Below are positions 24,070 through 32,324 of a stretch of DNA of 64,000 nt, piece after piece. Under the pieces are notes generated by a model. That model was not told the origin of the DNA. It did not search any database and saw only the letters and a list, made by a program, of their open reading frames with translations. Made by a program: the position numbers and the translations under genes. Position 1 is the stretch's first letter, and the number at the start of each line of letters is the position of its first letter. Where the stretch lies: the NCBI RefSeq assembly GCF_002741075.1, contig NZ_CP016634.1:1070501-1134500 (forward strand). The letters run 5' to 3'. Source of the DNA: Pseudomonas putida. GTDB lineage: Bacteria > Pseudomonadota > Gammaproteobacteria > Pseudomonadales > Pseudomonadaceae.

Positions 24070-26319
24070 TCAGCTGAAGGTATAGCGACTAAGCGGCATG
24101 CTGCGAATGCGCTGGCCGGTCAGCCGCGCCACCGCGTTGGCCACGGCAGGCGCCACCGCCGGTAGCGGTGGCTCGCCGATCCCGCCCATTTTCGCGCCGC
24201 TCTCGACGACGCGCACATGCACCCGCGCCATGCGCGAAGGCGGCAGCACCGGATACAGGTCGTAGTTGCGCGCTCGCGGCATGCCGTTGTGCCAGACGGC
24301 TTCTTCCAGCAGCACCTGGGACAACCCAAGGGCCACCGCGCCGTTGACCTGGGCTTCGATGATCGCCGGGTTGACGATGCTGCCCGGGTCGATCGCCTGC
24401 CAGATGTCGTGCACCTTGACCTGGCCGTTCTCGATCGACACCTCAGCGATCACCGCCGCCTCGGAACCGAACGGCGAGGCCATGGCCACGCCACGGGCGC
24501 GCTTACTGCCATCCTCGGCGGTGAAGGGGCCGCGCGTCCAACCGCCGGACAGCTCGCCAACCGCCTGCAGCAGCGTAGTCAGGCGCGCGTTGCCCTGCAG
24601 CAGGTGCAGGCGCAACGCGTACGGGTCCTGGCCGCCCTTGTCGGCCAGTTCGTCGAGGAAGGCCTCGTAGAAGAAGTCGTTGAGCGAATTGCCCACCGAG
24701 CGCCAGTAGCCGAGCATGGCCGGTCCTTTGACGTAGACCTGGGCGATGCGCGTGTTGGCGATGGCGTAGGCCTTGCCCGACAGCCCTTCGAGTGCGGTGG
24801 GGTCCAGTTGCTCGCCCTGCTTGCCGGCGATGGCTTCGGTGGGGCCTTCGGTGGCGCTCACCGCTTCAAGCGCCACCGGCAGGCCTTTGTCATCGAGCCC
24901 TGCGCGGAACTTGACCACGGCGACGGGGCGCAGCACATCGCGTAGGAATTCTTCCTCGCGCGTCCAGATCACCTTGACTGGGCGTCCGACCGCCTTGGCC
25001 AGCGCGATGGCCTGGGGGTAGGGGTTGGCTGAGTCATAGAGGAAATGCCGGCCGAAGAAGCCGCCGAGCAAGGGCGAATGCAGGGTGATCCTTACAGGGT
25101 CGAGCCCGCTGCGCTTGGCGATGTCGTCACGGAACATGTCCGGCGCCTGATTCGGCAGCCACACCTCCAGAGAACCGTCGGGGTTGAAGCGCGCCGTCGC
25201 CGATGGCGGTTCCAGTTGGGCATGGTTGAGGTACTGATTGTGGTAGGTGGCCTCGACCGTGGTCTTGGCGCTGGCCAGGGCTGCGGCCACATCGCCGTGC
25301 TTTTCGTCATCACGGCCTGGGCCCGGTTGGGCCGCCAGGTGCTCACGCCAGGCATCGCTGGAAAAATCCTTGGGCATGGGCCTTACGGTCGACTCCGGGC
25401 CTGGCTCCTGCCAGTCGACCTGAAGTGCCTCCGCCGCGCGCTTGGCGTGCCACCAGCGCTCGGCGACCACCGCGACCGCGCCGGGCAACGTGTGCACCGA
25501 ATGCACGCCTTTCATGGCCTTGACCTGGTCTTCGTTGCGTAGGGTGCCGACGGTCATCCCCAGGCGTGGTGCATGCTGCACGGCTGCCTGAAGCATGCCG
25601 TCGACGTGGGTGTCGATGCTGTACTGGGCCTTGCCGGTGGACTTGTCGTAGGCGTCGACGCGCTTGACGGGCTTGCCGATCCAGCGGAACTGGCTGGGGT
25701 CGCGCAGCGTGACGCTGGTCGGGTCCGGCACGGGCAGGTCCATGGCGCGCCCGGCCAGCTCGCCATAGGTGATGCTGCGGCCAGAGGCGCCATGGATGAC
25801 CTTGCCAGGCTCGGTGGACAGCTCGCCCACCGGAACGCCGAAGTGCTCGGCGCCGGCCTGCAACAGCATGGCGCGGGCCAGGGCTCCGAGGCGGCGCATG
25901 GTCGGGTAGCTCATGCGCACCGACATGCTGCCACCGGTGATGCGCATGCCGTTCTCCATCACCACGTAGGCCTCGCCGGGTGGGGCGCTGTCGACCACGA
26001 ATGTGGCCGGGTCGGCATCCAGTTCCTCGCCGACGATCTGCGCCATGGCGGTGTAGGTGCCTTGGCCACCTTCCATGAACGGGCTGAGCAGGCGCACGGT
26101 GTTGTCCGGGCGAATCTCCAGGAAGGCCGGCACCTGGGTGCCGCGCTCAGGGCTGCTGGCGGCGGCCGCCTGGACCCGGGGCGAACCCAGGGGCAGGCCG
26201 AACCCCAGCACCAGCGCACCGACGGCGGTGCCGGCGAGAAAGCGCCGACGCGACAGGTTGACGGTTTCGCCGGCCGCCAGGTTGAACAGCTCTTCGGGGG
26301 TGTCGAGGGGCGTCTTCAT
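24070..26319 (-). CDS. iorB: Molybdopterin-binding large subunit, isoquinoline 1-oxidoreductase beta type
   Basis: A 749-residue xanthine-oxidase-family large subunit. A Tat signal is seen (R24-R26, SRRRFLAGTAVGALVLG), so the enzyme is exported folded. Family segments include VRMSYPTMRRLGALARAML, GGFFGRHFLYDSANPYPQA and the C-terminal GGIGEPPLPAVAPAVANAV with the probable catalytic glutamate. It oxidises N-heterocycles or aldehydes in IorAB-like enzymes; the actual substrate is unknown. The start codon overlaps the stop of the 2Fe-2S subunit by one base (TGATG), so translation is coupled. Confidence 0.92.
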   Translation of the reverse strand: MKTPLDTPEELFNLAAGETVNLSRRRFLAGTAVGALVLGFGLPLGSPRVQAAAASSPERGTQVPAFLEIRPDNTVRLLSPFMEGGQGTYTAMAQIVGEELDADPATFVVDSAPPGEAYVVMENGMRITGGSMSVRMSYPTMRRLGALARAMLLQAGAEHFGVPVGELSTEPGKVIHGASGRSITYGELAGRAMDLPVPDPTSVTLRDPSQFRWIGKPVKRVDAYDKSTGKAQYSIDTHVDGMLQAAVQHAPRLGMTVGTLRNEDQVKAMKGVHSVHTLPGAVAVVAERWWHAKRAAEALQVDWQEPGPESTVRPMPKDFSSDAWREHLAAQPGPGRDDEKHGDVAAALASAKTTVEATYHNQYLNHAQLEPPSATARFNPDGSLEVWLPNQAPDMFRDDIAKRSGLDPVRITLHSPLLGGFFGRHFLYDSANPYPQAIALAKAVGRPVKVIWTREEEFLRDVLRPVAVVKFRAGLDDKGLPVALEAVSATEGPTEAIAGKQGEQLDPTALEGLSGKAYAIANTRIAQVYVKGPAMLGYWRSVGNSLNDFFYEAFLDELADKGGQDPYALRLHLLQGNARLTTLLQAVGELSGGWTRGPFTAEDGSKRARGVAMASPFGSEAAVIAEVSIENGQVKVHDIWQAIDPGSIVNPAIIEAQVNGAVALGLSQVLLEEAVWHNGMPRARNYDLYPVLPPSRMARVHVRVVESGAKMGGIGEPPLPAVAPAVANAVARLTGQRIRSMPLSRYTFS

Positions 26320-26774
26320 CAGGCTTTACCCCCTTGGGCCAGGTCGTGCATGGCGGCGTGGATGGCGTTGTAGGTGCCGCAGCGGCACAGGTTGACCATC
26401 GCCGCGTTGATCTGCTCTTCGCTGGGCTTGGGCGTGTGCTTGAGCAGCGCGGTGGCCGCCATCACCTGGCCGGACTGGCAATAGCCGCACTGGGCCACCT
26501 GATGCTCGACCCACGCCGCCACCACGCGCTTGCCCACCTCATCGGCCTCGATCGCCTCGATGGTGGTCACCTCCCGCCCGACCACACCGGCCACCGGCGT
26601 GACGCAGGCGCGCACCACGTTGCCGTCTACCAGCACCGAACAGGCGCCGCACTGGGCCAGGCCGCAGCCGTACTTGGTGCCGGTCAGCCCCAAATCGTCG
26701 CGGATCACCCACAGCAGCGGCGTGTCGGCTTCGGCATCGACCTGATAGGTCTTTTGGTTGATTTTCAGCTCCAT
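26319..26774 (-). CDS. iorA: 2Fe-2S small subunit, isoquinoline 1-oxidoreductase alpha type
   Basis: A 151-residue protein with a plant-type ferredoxin cluster (GCGLAQCGACSVLVDG, then C further on) and a second helical cluster (CQSGQVMAA and LCRCGTYNAI), the standard small subunit of molybdenum hydroxylases. It carries electrons from Mo to the cytochrome. The first gene of the three-gene unit; GGTGAG precedes the ATG. Confidence 0.95.
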   Translation of the reverse strand: MELKINQKTYQVDAEADTPLLWVIRDDLGLTGTKYGCGLAQCGACSVLVDGNVVRACVTPVAGVVGREVTTIEAIEADEVGKRVVAAWVEHQVAQCGYCQSGQVMAATALLKHTPKPSEEQINAAMVNLCRCGTYNAIHAAMHDLAQGGKA

Positions 26775-27092
26775 GGCTCACCCGTAATCAGTCGGTTGAT
26801 GTGTCGATTCTTAGAGGCAGGAGGGCAGGGCACCCAATCAGGAAACGCTAGCACAGACGCAGCGCAGCATAGCCCTACGGCCATCGAAGGCGCTCAAGGT
26901 TCACGCCCCATGGCGCACAGGCCGCTGGATTCCAGTCGGCAGTATTAAGCCGATGCCGCATGATCATGAGTCTGATTGCAGGGTAGCCCACCGGTTGTCT
27001 GATTCAGTTCTCATTCCTACCCGCTGCGGTTGCTTACCCAGGCGATTTCGATAGGGTGACCCTCTTGGACAGGAGCGTCGCAGGAGGCCGAC
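26775..27092. other. Intergenic, no gene seen
   Basis: About 320 bases between the divergent iorA and the small plus-strand gene at 27093. I see no convincing ORF, RNA gene or repeat; it presumably holds both promoters. Confidence 0.5.
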
Positions 27093-27383
27093 ATGCGTAT
27101 AAGGGGTAATGTGTTTTGGAACTGGGCGGATGCGACCCTTCATCACCGCACGCACCAGGAAGCGCTCGACGATGGCACCAGTGTCGATGTGCAGGTGAGG
27201 TTGTCCCGCACTGGGGCGACGCAATTGTTCGTCGGGGTGTATGCGCGCGGCGGCAAGTCCTTGCACGAAGAGGCCTTCGATGCTCGCCCAGGCGAGACCA
27301 TGACCCGGGCGCTGGCCTGGGGGGTGGGGCGCGCCAGGTGGATCGCCAGCGAAGGTGTTGCGACACCCGCCTGCGCCAAGTGA
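27093..27383 (+). CDS. Small conserved hypothetical protein
   Basis: A 96-residue protein with an AGGAGG ribosome site 6 bases before the ATG. Contains FWNWADATLHHRTHQEALDD and a beta-rich middle (TQLFVGVYARGGKSLHEEAF). No signal peptide or TM segment is evident, and I do not recognise a family. It precedes the hemerythrin gene by 120 bases in a series of small stress-type genes. Confidence 0.7.
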   Translation: MRIRGNVFWNWADATLHHRTHQEALDDGTSVDVQVRLSRTGATQLFVGVYARGGKSLHEEAFDARPGETMTRALAWGVGRARWIASEGVATPACAK

Positions 27384-27503
27384 CCGACGCCACACTTCGC
27401 GGCCGGTGCGCTGCCATTTATCGGCCACTGCGAACCGACATCACGGGCGCTGACTCCACACAGGGCAAGTCTTTGTATTCCCATCGACTGATGAGGCCCG
27501 ACA

Positions 27504-27968
27504 ATGAATGCCATCGAACTGCTGATCCAGGATCATGAAACCGTCAAGAAGCTGCTCGAAGAGCTGTCCGCCACCACCGAGCGCGCCGTGAAAAAGCGCG
27601 GGGAACTGCTCGCGCGCATCGAGCACGAGCTGCAGGTCCATACGGCCCTCGAAGAGCAGATCCTCTACCCGGCCATCAAGCAGGCCGGGGGCAAGGAAGA
27701 GGAGAAGATGTACTACGAGGCCAAGGAAGAACACCGCACGGTCGATTCGCTGGTCTTGCCCGACTTGCTGCAGACCGACACCGGCACTGTGGAATTCGCA
27801 GGCCGGGTCAAGGTGATGAAAGAGCTGCTGGAGCACCATATCGAGGAAGAGGAAGGCGAGCTCTTTCCGACCGCCAAGAAGCTGCTGGGCAAGCAGGCGC
27901 TCGAGGAGATGGGCGTCGCCATGCAGGCCCACAAGAAGATGTTAAAGGCCGACCAGAAAGCCGCCTGA
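27504..27968 (+). CDS. Hemerythrin HHE-domain protein
   Basis: A 154-residue four-helix protein with repeated hemerythrin ligand motifs: LLIQDHETVKKLL, EHELQVHTALEEQILYP, EAKEEHRTVDS and LLEHHIEEEEGELFPTAKK. Such proteins bind a diiron centre and have been tied to oxygen, NO or iron sensing and storage. It is unrelated in position to the ATPase-linked hemerythrin domain at 15 kb but is the second HHE protein in the window. It is apparently monocistronic. Confidence 0.93.
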   Translation: MNAIELLIQDHETVKKLLEELSATTERAVKKRGELLARIEHELQVHTALEEQILYPAIKQAGGKEEEKMYYEAKEEHRTVDSLVLPDLLQTDTGTVEFAGRVKVMKELLEHHIEEEEGELFPTAKKLLGKQALEEMGVAMQAHKKMLKADQKAA

Positions 27969-28027
27969 CGCCCCCTGCGCGACCGGGTAGCCGGTCGCGT
28001 CTCATTTTCTCGACAGGAGCGCCATTC

Positions 28028-28069
28028 ATGGCCAGTCATCTGTTTCTGATCAGCTATGAGACCGGATAG
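28028..28069 (+). pseudogene. Truncated start of a DUF6555-like gene copy
   Basis: AGGAG precedes an ATG whose frame reads MASHLFLISYETG and then stops (TAGTAG). It resembles the start of the intact neighbour (MAGQQLFVIEYELHG) 170 bases downstream. It may be the stub of a tandem copy, the rest of which is not recognisable. Alternatively it could be a short leader peptide. Confidence 0.3.
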
Positions 28070-28238
28070 TAGTCCGCACCGGCGACCCGCCCGGTCGGCG
28101 AGGCGGCGCAGGTCGCGCCAGTTCACGGAAGGGGGGCCAGCGGTCGTTTTCGAGGGCTGGCCACAGTCAGTGAATCTCGAATGAATTTTTTTCCCCTGCG
28201 CCTGCTCCATAGGCTTGGAACCACTGAGGAGGCGGGTG

Positions 28239-28520
28239 ATGGCAGGGCAGCAATTGTTTGTGATCGAGTACGAGCTTCATGGCCAATACCGCACGTTCAT
28301 TATTCGCCTGGAGCGCATGGACAATGCCGAGGCCTGGCACTGGGCCTGTTGCGACGCTGGCGTTGGGATCATCCCGCGGTTCGGCCAGCACACGATCAAG
28401 AAGGTCAGCCGGCCCATGGCCGAGCGCTACGGCCTGGCCAACGTGCGTTGGCGTCCAGCGGGGCAGGGGCCCGAGTTCGTCGCCCCGCCCATCGATGTGA
28501 AGAAGTTCAACGGCTCGTGA
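28239..28520 (+). CDS. Small DUF6555-like protein
   Basis: A 93-residue protein beginning MAGQQLFVIEYELHGQYRTF and containing RMDNAEAWHWACCDAGVGII and KKVSRPMAERYGL. From memory this resembles the Pseudomonas DUF6555 family of unknown role. The start follows GAGGAGG, which fixes it; the open frame extends eight codons farther but without support. Function unknown; it may be a stress-induced protein. Confidence 0.7.
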   Translation: MAGQQLFVIEYELHGQYRTFIIRLERMDNAEAWHWACCDAGVGIIPRFGQHTIKKVSRPMAERYGLANVRWRPAGQGPEFVAPPIDVKKFNGS

Positions 28521-28670
28521 GCCCGAGGGCAAGGATCAATGGCCATCGTCGGACGGATGAGCCGGTATGTGTCCCTTCGCTTGAACGGGGCGTCATGTGT
28601 GCAGGTCTTCAGGGAAGAAGCGCCATCCCATGCGCTGCCGATACCCGAACCTTGCCGTCAGAAACGCCGT

Positions 28671-29069
28671 ATGCCTGCAAAGAACACCCGCACAGCCAAA
28701 GCCCGCGCCACGATCATCTGTCTACGCAGCGGAAAGGTCCTGCTCGTGCGCAAGAAAGGCGGGAGGTGGAACCTGCCCGGCGGCGTCATCGAGCCGGGCG
28801 AGACGCCGGAAGAGGCCGCCATCAGAGAGTTGTGCGAGGAAGCCTCCTTGCGTTGGCAGGGCTTGCATGCGCTATGCATGTTGCCGGTTGGCAATGTGCT
28901 TCATCACCTGTTCACGGCTAACCTCGGCGAGCAGGAGCGGGCCATTCCCAGCAACGAAATCGTGGCCTGTAAATGGGTCCGACGCAGCGCGCTGGCTCGC
29001 ATGGAACTGAGCAGCGCCACTGCAGCCCTGCTGGCCAAGAATCTGCCGGTCTTGTCGGCCACGGTGTGA
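28671..29069 (+). CDS. NUDIX hydrolase
   Basis: A 132-residue NUDIX protein. The Nudix box runs from GGVIEPGETPEEAAIRELCE to EASL, with the REL-EE metal ligands intact (the usual EExG glycine is Ala). It would hydrolyse a nucleoside diphosphate linked to another group. The ATG at 28671 (MPAKNTRTA) fits the usual family length; the ribosome site is weak and longer in-frame starts (28539, 28557) add 38-44 residues of unlikely composition. Confidence 0.8.
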   Translation: MPAKNTRTAKARATIICLRSGKVLLVRKKGGRWNLPGGVIEPGETPEEAAIRELCEEASLRWQGLHALCMLPVGNVLHHLFTANLGEQERAIPSNEIVACKWVRRSALARMELSSATAALLAKNLPVLSATV

Positions 29070-29182
29070 CGGCGGCGATCCACTCATCCGTGCCGAACAA
29101 AGCCGTCTGAACTTTGCGCTGCCGCGCGCCTTCCTCTGTTCACACCCTTGGGTTTCTCCAAGCCCGAAAAACGGAGGCGGAT

Positions 29183-29416
29183 ATGAGTGATCCTGTCACG
29201 TATTTCTGGATCGCCCTGGTGGCGATCATTCTGCTGGTCGATCTCTGGGCCATCGTCAGCGTTTTCCGCAGCGACAAGTCCGACGCCACCAAAGTGCTGT
29301 GGTCGTTGCTGCTGGTGCTGTTCCCGGTGATCGGGCTGGCCATCTGGGGCGTTGCCGGGCCGCGCGGCATCAAGCGTGGCACGGGCCCGACCTCGCCTGA
29401 ACACAGCAAGGGATAG
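29183..29416 (+). CDS. PLDc_N-domain small membrane protein
   Basis: A 77-residue protein with two TM segments (about 6-25 and 36-56) in the pattern FWIALVAIILLVDLWAIVSV, RSDKSDATKVLWSLLLVLFP, VIGLAIWGVAGPRG, typical of the cardiolipin-synthase N-terminal (PLDc_N) domain found alone. GGAGGCGGAT lies before the ATG. Membrane-located; role unknown. A tiny hydrophilic protein follows 9 bases later. Confidence 0.85.
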   Translation: MSDPVTYFWIALVAIILLVDLWAIVSVFRSDKSDATKVLWSLLLVLFPVIGLAIWGVAGPRGIKRGTGPTSPEHSKG

Positions 29417-29425
29417 GAGATGACG

Positions 29426-29575
29426 ATGACCGAACCTGTCCGTGAACCCGCCAAGCGCCAGCCCAAAGGTGAGGCCGAGCGCGACAACGATGCCCATCGC
29501 CCCGATGGCTCGACCGGCACCGCGCACGACTCCACGGCGCAAAAGGCCGCGCGGGGCAAAGGCAAGCGCCACTGA
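29426..29575 (+). CDS. 49-residue hydrophilic protein
   Basis: Encodes a strongly charged, low-complexity peptide (TEPVREPAKRQPKGEAERD at the start, QKAARGKGKRH at the end) that is probably disordered. AGGAG is 6 bases before the second of two close ATGs (29420, 29426). It directly follows the PLDc_N-like gene and is probably in the same operon. Not named. Confidence 0.6.
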   Translation: MTEPVREPAKRQPKGEAERDNDAHRPDGSTGTAHDSTAQKAARGKGKRH

Positions 29576-29594
29576 ATCTGGTGATCAGCCGCGG

Positions 29595-30497
29595 CTAAAG
29601 CTCCACCCAGGCCTGGCGCGAGGCCTGCAGCTGGGTCTTGATCCAGTTGGTGAAGGCAAGGACCGCAGGTCGCTCGCATTTCTGCGGATCGGTGACCAGG
29701 TAATAGCCCCGGTGGGAATTGATGACGATATCGAAGGGGCGTACCAGCAGGCCCTTGGTCATGGAGTCGCCGCACAACAGGTTGTCCCCCATGGCCACAC
29801 CTTGGGCCGCGATGCAGGCCGCCTGTGCGCAGTGTGCATCGGAAAACACGATGCCGGTCGCCACGTTGAGCTCCGGGGTGTTCGCTGCCGCCTGCCACAC
29901 GCGCCAGTCGCTGTAGTCGCTCATGTGCAACAGTGGGAACGCCGCCAGATCCTGCGGCGTCTTGAGCCCGCCCAGGGCGTTGATCAGCCGGGGGCTGCAG
30001 ACCGGGAAGTAGTTCAGTGCCGCGATCTGCTCGACCTTCATCTCTGGCCAGTCGCCGATGCCGTAGGAAATGAACAGGTCGGCAGTGTGATTGCTGACAT
30101 CGTCCGCCGACGTCGGCGTGACCATGTGCAGTTGTACCTGGGGATACTCCTTCACGAAGCCGCCGATGTGATGGCACAGCCAGTAGGTCGAAAAGCCTGA
30201 GCTGCAACTGACGCACAGCTTGCCGTAGACCTCCTGGTCATCCACTCGTCGCCCGGCATCTTCCAGGTTGGCCAGAAACCGTTGGATTTCCCGCGCGTAG
30301 CGTTCACCGCGAAACGTCAGCGAAATGCCCCGGCCCTGGCGCTCGGTCAGGGCGAACCCGAGGGTCTCTTCCATACCGGTGATCTGGTGGCTGATCGCGC
30401 TGCGGGTGAGGTTCAGCTCAAGAGCCGCAGCGGTCACGCTGCCCAGTCGGGCAACCGCTTCCAGAGCGCGTAACGCAGGCATCGAGGGCAGACGCAT
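29595..30497 (-). CDS. LysR-type transcriptional regulator (GcvA-like)
   Basis: A 300-residue LTTR. The N-terminal HTH reads LRALEAVARLGSVTAAALEL and NLTRSAISHQITGMEETLG; the C-terminal effector domain ends NWIKTQLQASRQAW. The start at 30497 has GGAG upstream. It is divergent from the M20 amidohydrolase gene across 148 bases, the usual arrangement for an LTTR and its target. It probably controls the amidohydrolase-CobW genes in response to their substrate. Confidence 0.92.
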   Translation of the reverse strand: MRLPSMPALRALEAVARLGSVTAAALELNLTRSAISHQITGMEETLGFALTERQGRGISLTFRGERYAREIQRFLANLEDAGRRVDDQEVYGKLCVSCSSGFSTYWLCHHIGGFVKEYPQVQLHMVTPTSADDVSNHTADLFISYGIGDWPEMKVEQIAALNYFPVCSPRLINALGGLKTPQDLAAFPLLHMSDYSDWRVWQAAANTPELNVATGIVFSDAHCAQAACIAAQGVAMGDNLLCGDSMTKGLLVRPFDIVINSHRGYYLVTDPQKCERPAVLAFTNWIKTQLQASRQAWVEL

Positions 30498-30645
30498 AGG
30501 GGGCTCCAAACACTGAATGTTGAACAAATATAAACATTAATGGCGAAATAAATCGATTGTCGTATTTGTGGAGTCAACAATACTAGGCAGGCCCTGCTGG
30601 CCTGAGCCGCTCTGCGGGGTCATAAACCAATAAGGAATGCCCTCC

Positions 30646-32229
30646 ATGATCGAGCCCAAGGCTTTTGCCCAGAACTGGGTGGAGCAACAGCACAAGACCC
30701 TGTCCGACTGGCACCAGGTGATCTGGCATTACGCCGAGCCGGCCTTTCGTGAATACAAATCCTGCGCCTGGTACGTCGAGTTGCTGCGCAAGGAAGGGTT
30801 CGAGGTGGAGCAAGGCAGCGGGGGGATGCCCACGGCGTTCTGCGCGACCTTTCGCAATGGTGACGGCCCGGTGCTGGCGACCTACGCCGAGTACGACGCG
30901 GTGCCGGGCAACAACCAGGCGGCGACCACGCGGCGCCAGCCGCGCGAAGGCCTTTCGCGTTTCGCGCCGGGCCATACCGACCCCCATTCGGCGCTCGGCA
31001 TCAGCGCCCTGGGCGGGCTGTTGGCGGCCAAGGCCGCCATGCTCGAATACGGTATCCAGGGCACGCTGAAGTTCTTCGGGGAGCCTGCGGAAAAGCTGCG
31101 CGCCTCCAAGCCTGTGCATGCCGCCAAGGGATACTACGACGACCTGGACGCGGCCATCAGCTTTCATCCCACGTATATGTTGCCGTTGAACAACACCACC
31201 ACCTGGGACACCCACTGCGGCATCGCCTACGCCTATATCTACACCTTCACCTGCCAGGCGCCGCAGGACTGGATCGCCTCGGACAAGTACAGCCCCATCC
31301 CGCAGAACCACCTGGCGGCGCGGGCACCCGGCGCCAACGACGCCCTGGTGCACTTCTACACGCTCAACGAAAGCATGCGTCGCTCCACGCTGCCGTTCAC
31401 CGGCCTGTGGAGTTTCAACGAGGCGATCCTGACCGCAGGCCAGGCCACGGCCGACAACCTGCCGCCGCATATTGCCCAGATCCAGTACCTGTCCCGTTGC
31501 GACTCGATCGAACAGGCAGAAACCATTTCTCAGGTGATGGACAACAATGCCGCCGCCGCAGCGCTGGCCACCGGCTGCCAATGGAAGAAGACCTGGGTGT
31601 GCAAGTCCCGTGGCGGGCTGCCCAACCATGTGCTGGCGCAAGCCACCTACGACAATCTGCAGGCCATCGGTGCCCCGACCTGGGACGATGAGGCCATTGC
31701 CATTGCCCGGCAAATCCAGGACAACCTAGGGCTCGAGCCCATGGCCCGTCCGTTCTTGCCCGATACCGAAACCTTGATCGACCCGCAGGCCTGCGAGCGC
31801 CTGCTGCGCGAGCAGATGCCGGCCTGGCAGAAGCACCTGACCTCCGACGACTACCCCGAATACACCTGGCATTGCCCGACGGTGCGCCTGCTGGTGGCCC
31901 GTCCGATGCTCTCGGCGCCGCCTGGCTATACGTACCCGGACTGGGTGCCCAATGCCCTGGGCGGTATCCGCCAGACCATCGACCCGATGATCCAGGTGGC
32001 GGCCAAGACCATAGGCGCCACCCTGGTCGAGCTGTTCACGTGCCCCGGTCTGCTGGCCGCCGCCCGCGAAGAATTCATCGAGCGTACTGGCGGCGGCATT
32101 GGCGGTACACGCTGGCAAGCCCCGCTGCTGCCCAAGGACTTCAAGGTCCCCCATGACTTCCGTTGGCCCGAATACATCCGCACCGCACGTGGTGAAGAGT
32201 GGTGGATTCCCGCTCGGGACGACGAATAG
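30646..32229 (+). CDS. M20-family amidohydrolase (AbgB-like)
   Basis: A 527-residue M20 peptidase-type protein with the AbgB-like features WHYAEPAFREYKSCAWYVELL, ATYAEYDAVPG (metal-ligand region), PHSALGISALGGLLAAKAAM and LKFFGEPAEKLR. Members cleave amide bonds of acylated or conjugated amino acids in the cytoplasm. The start at 30646 is set by AAGGA 9 bases upstream; ATG 30637 directly abuts it. No signal peptide. It is the first gene of a unit with a YtcJ-type amidohydrolase and CobW, opposite a LysR gene. Substrate unknown; the neighbouring arginine transaminase genes hint at an arginine-containing amide. Confidence 0.85.
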   Translation: MIEPKAFAQNWVEQQHKTLSDWHQVIWHYAEPAFREYKSCAWYVELLRKEGFEVEQGSGGMPTAFCATFRNGDGPVLATYAEYDAVPGNNQAATTRRQPREGLSRFAPGHTDPHSALGISALGGLLAAKAAMLEYGIQGTLKFFGEPAEKLRASKPVHAAKGYYDDLDAAISFHPTYMLPLNNTTTWDTHCGIAYAYIYTFTCQAPQDWIASDKYSPIPQNHLAARAPGANDALVHFYTLNESMRRSTLPFTGLWSFNEAILTAGQATADNLPPHIAQIQYLSRCDSIEQAETISQVMDNNAAAAALATGCQWKKTWVCKSRGGLPNHVLAQATYDNLQAIGAPTWDDEAIAIARQIQDNLGLEPMARPFLPDTETLIDPQACERLLREQMPAWQKHLTSDDYPEYTWHCPTVRLLVARPMLSAPPGYTYPDWVPNALGGIRQTIDPMIQVAAKTIGATLVELFTCPGLLAAAREEFIERTGGGIGGTRWQAPLLPKDFKVPHDFRWPEYIRTARGEEWWIPARDDE

Positions 32230-32324
32230 CCGATCGGCGAAGGCGTCTGTGGCGCCTTTTGAACAACGTGGTTTTTTCTTGGACTGGCGCTGATCCCAGC
32301 TGCCATAGAAAGGTATTACCTGCA

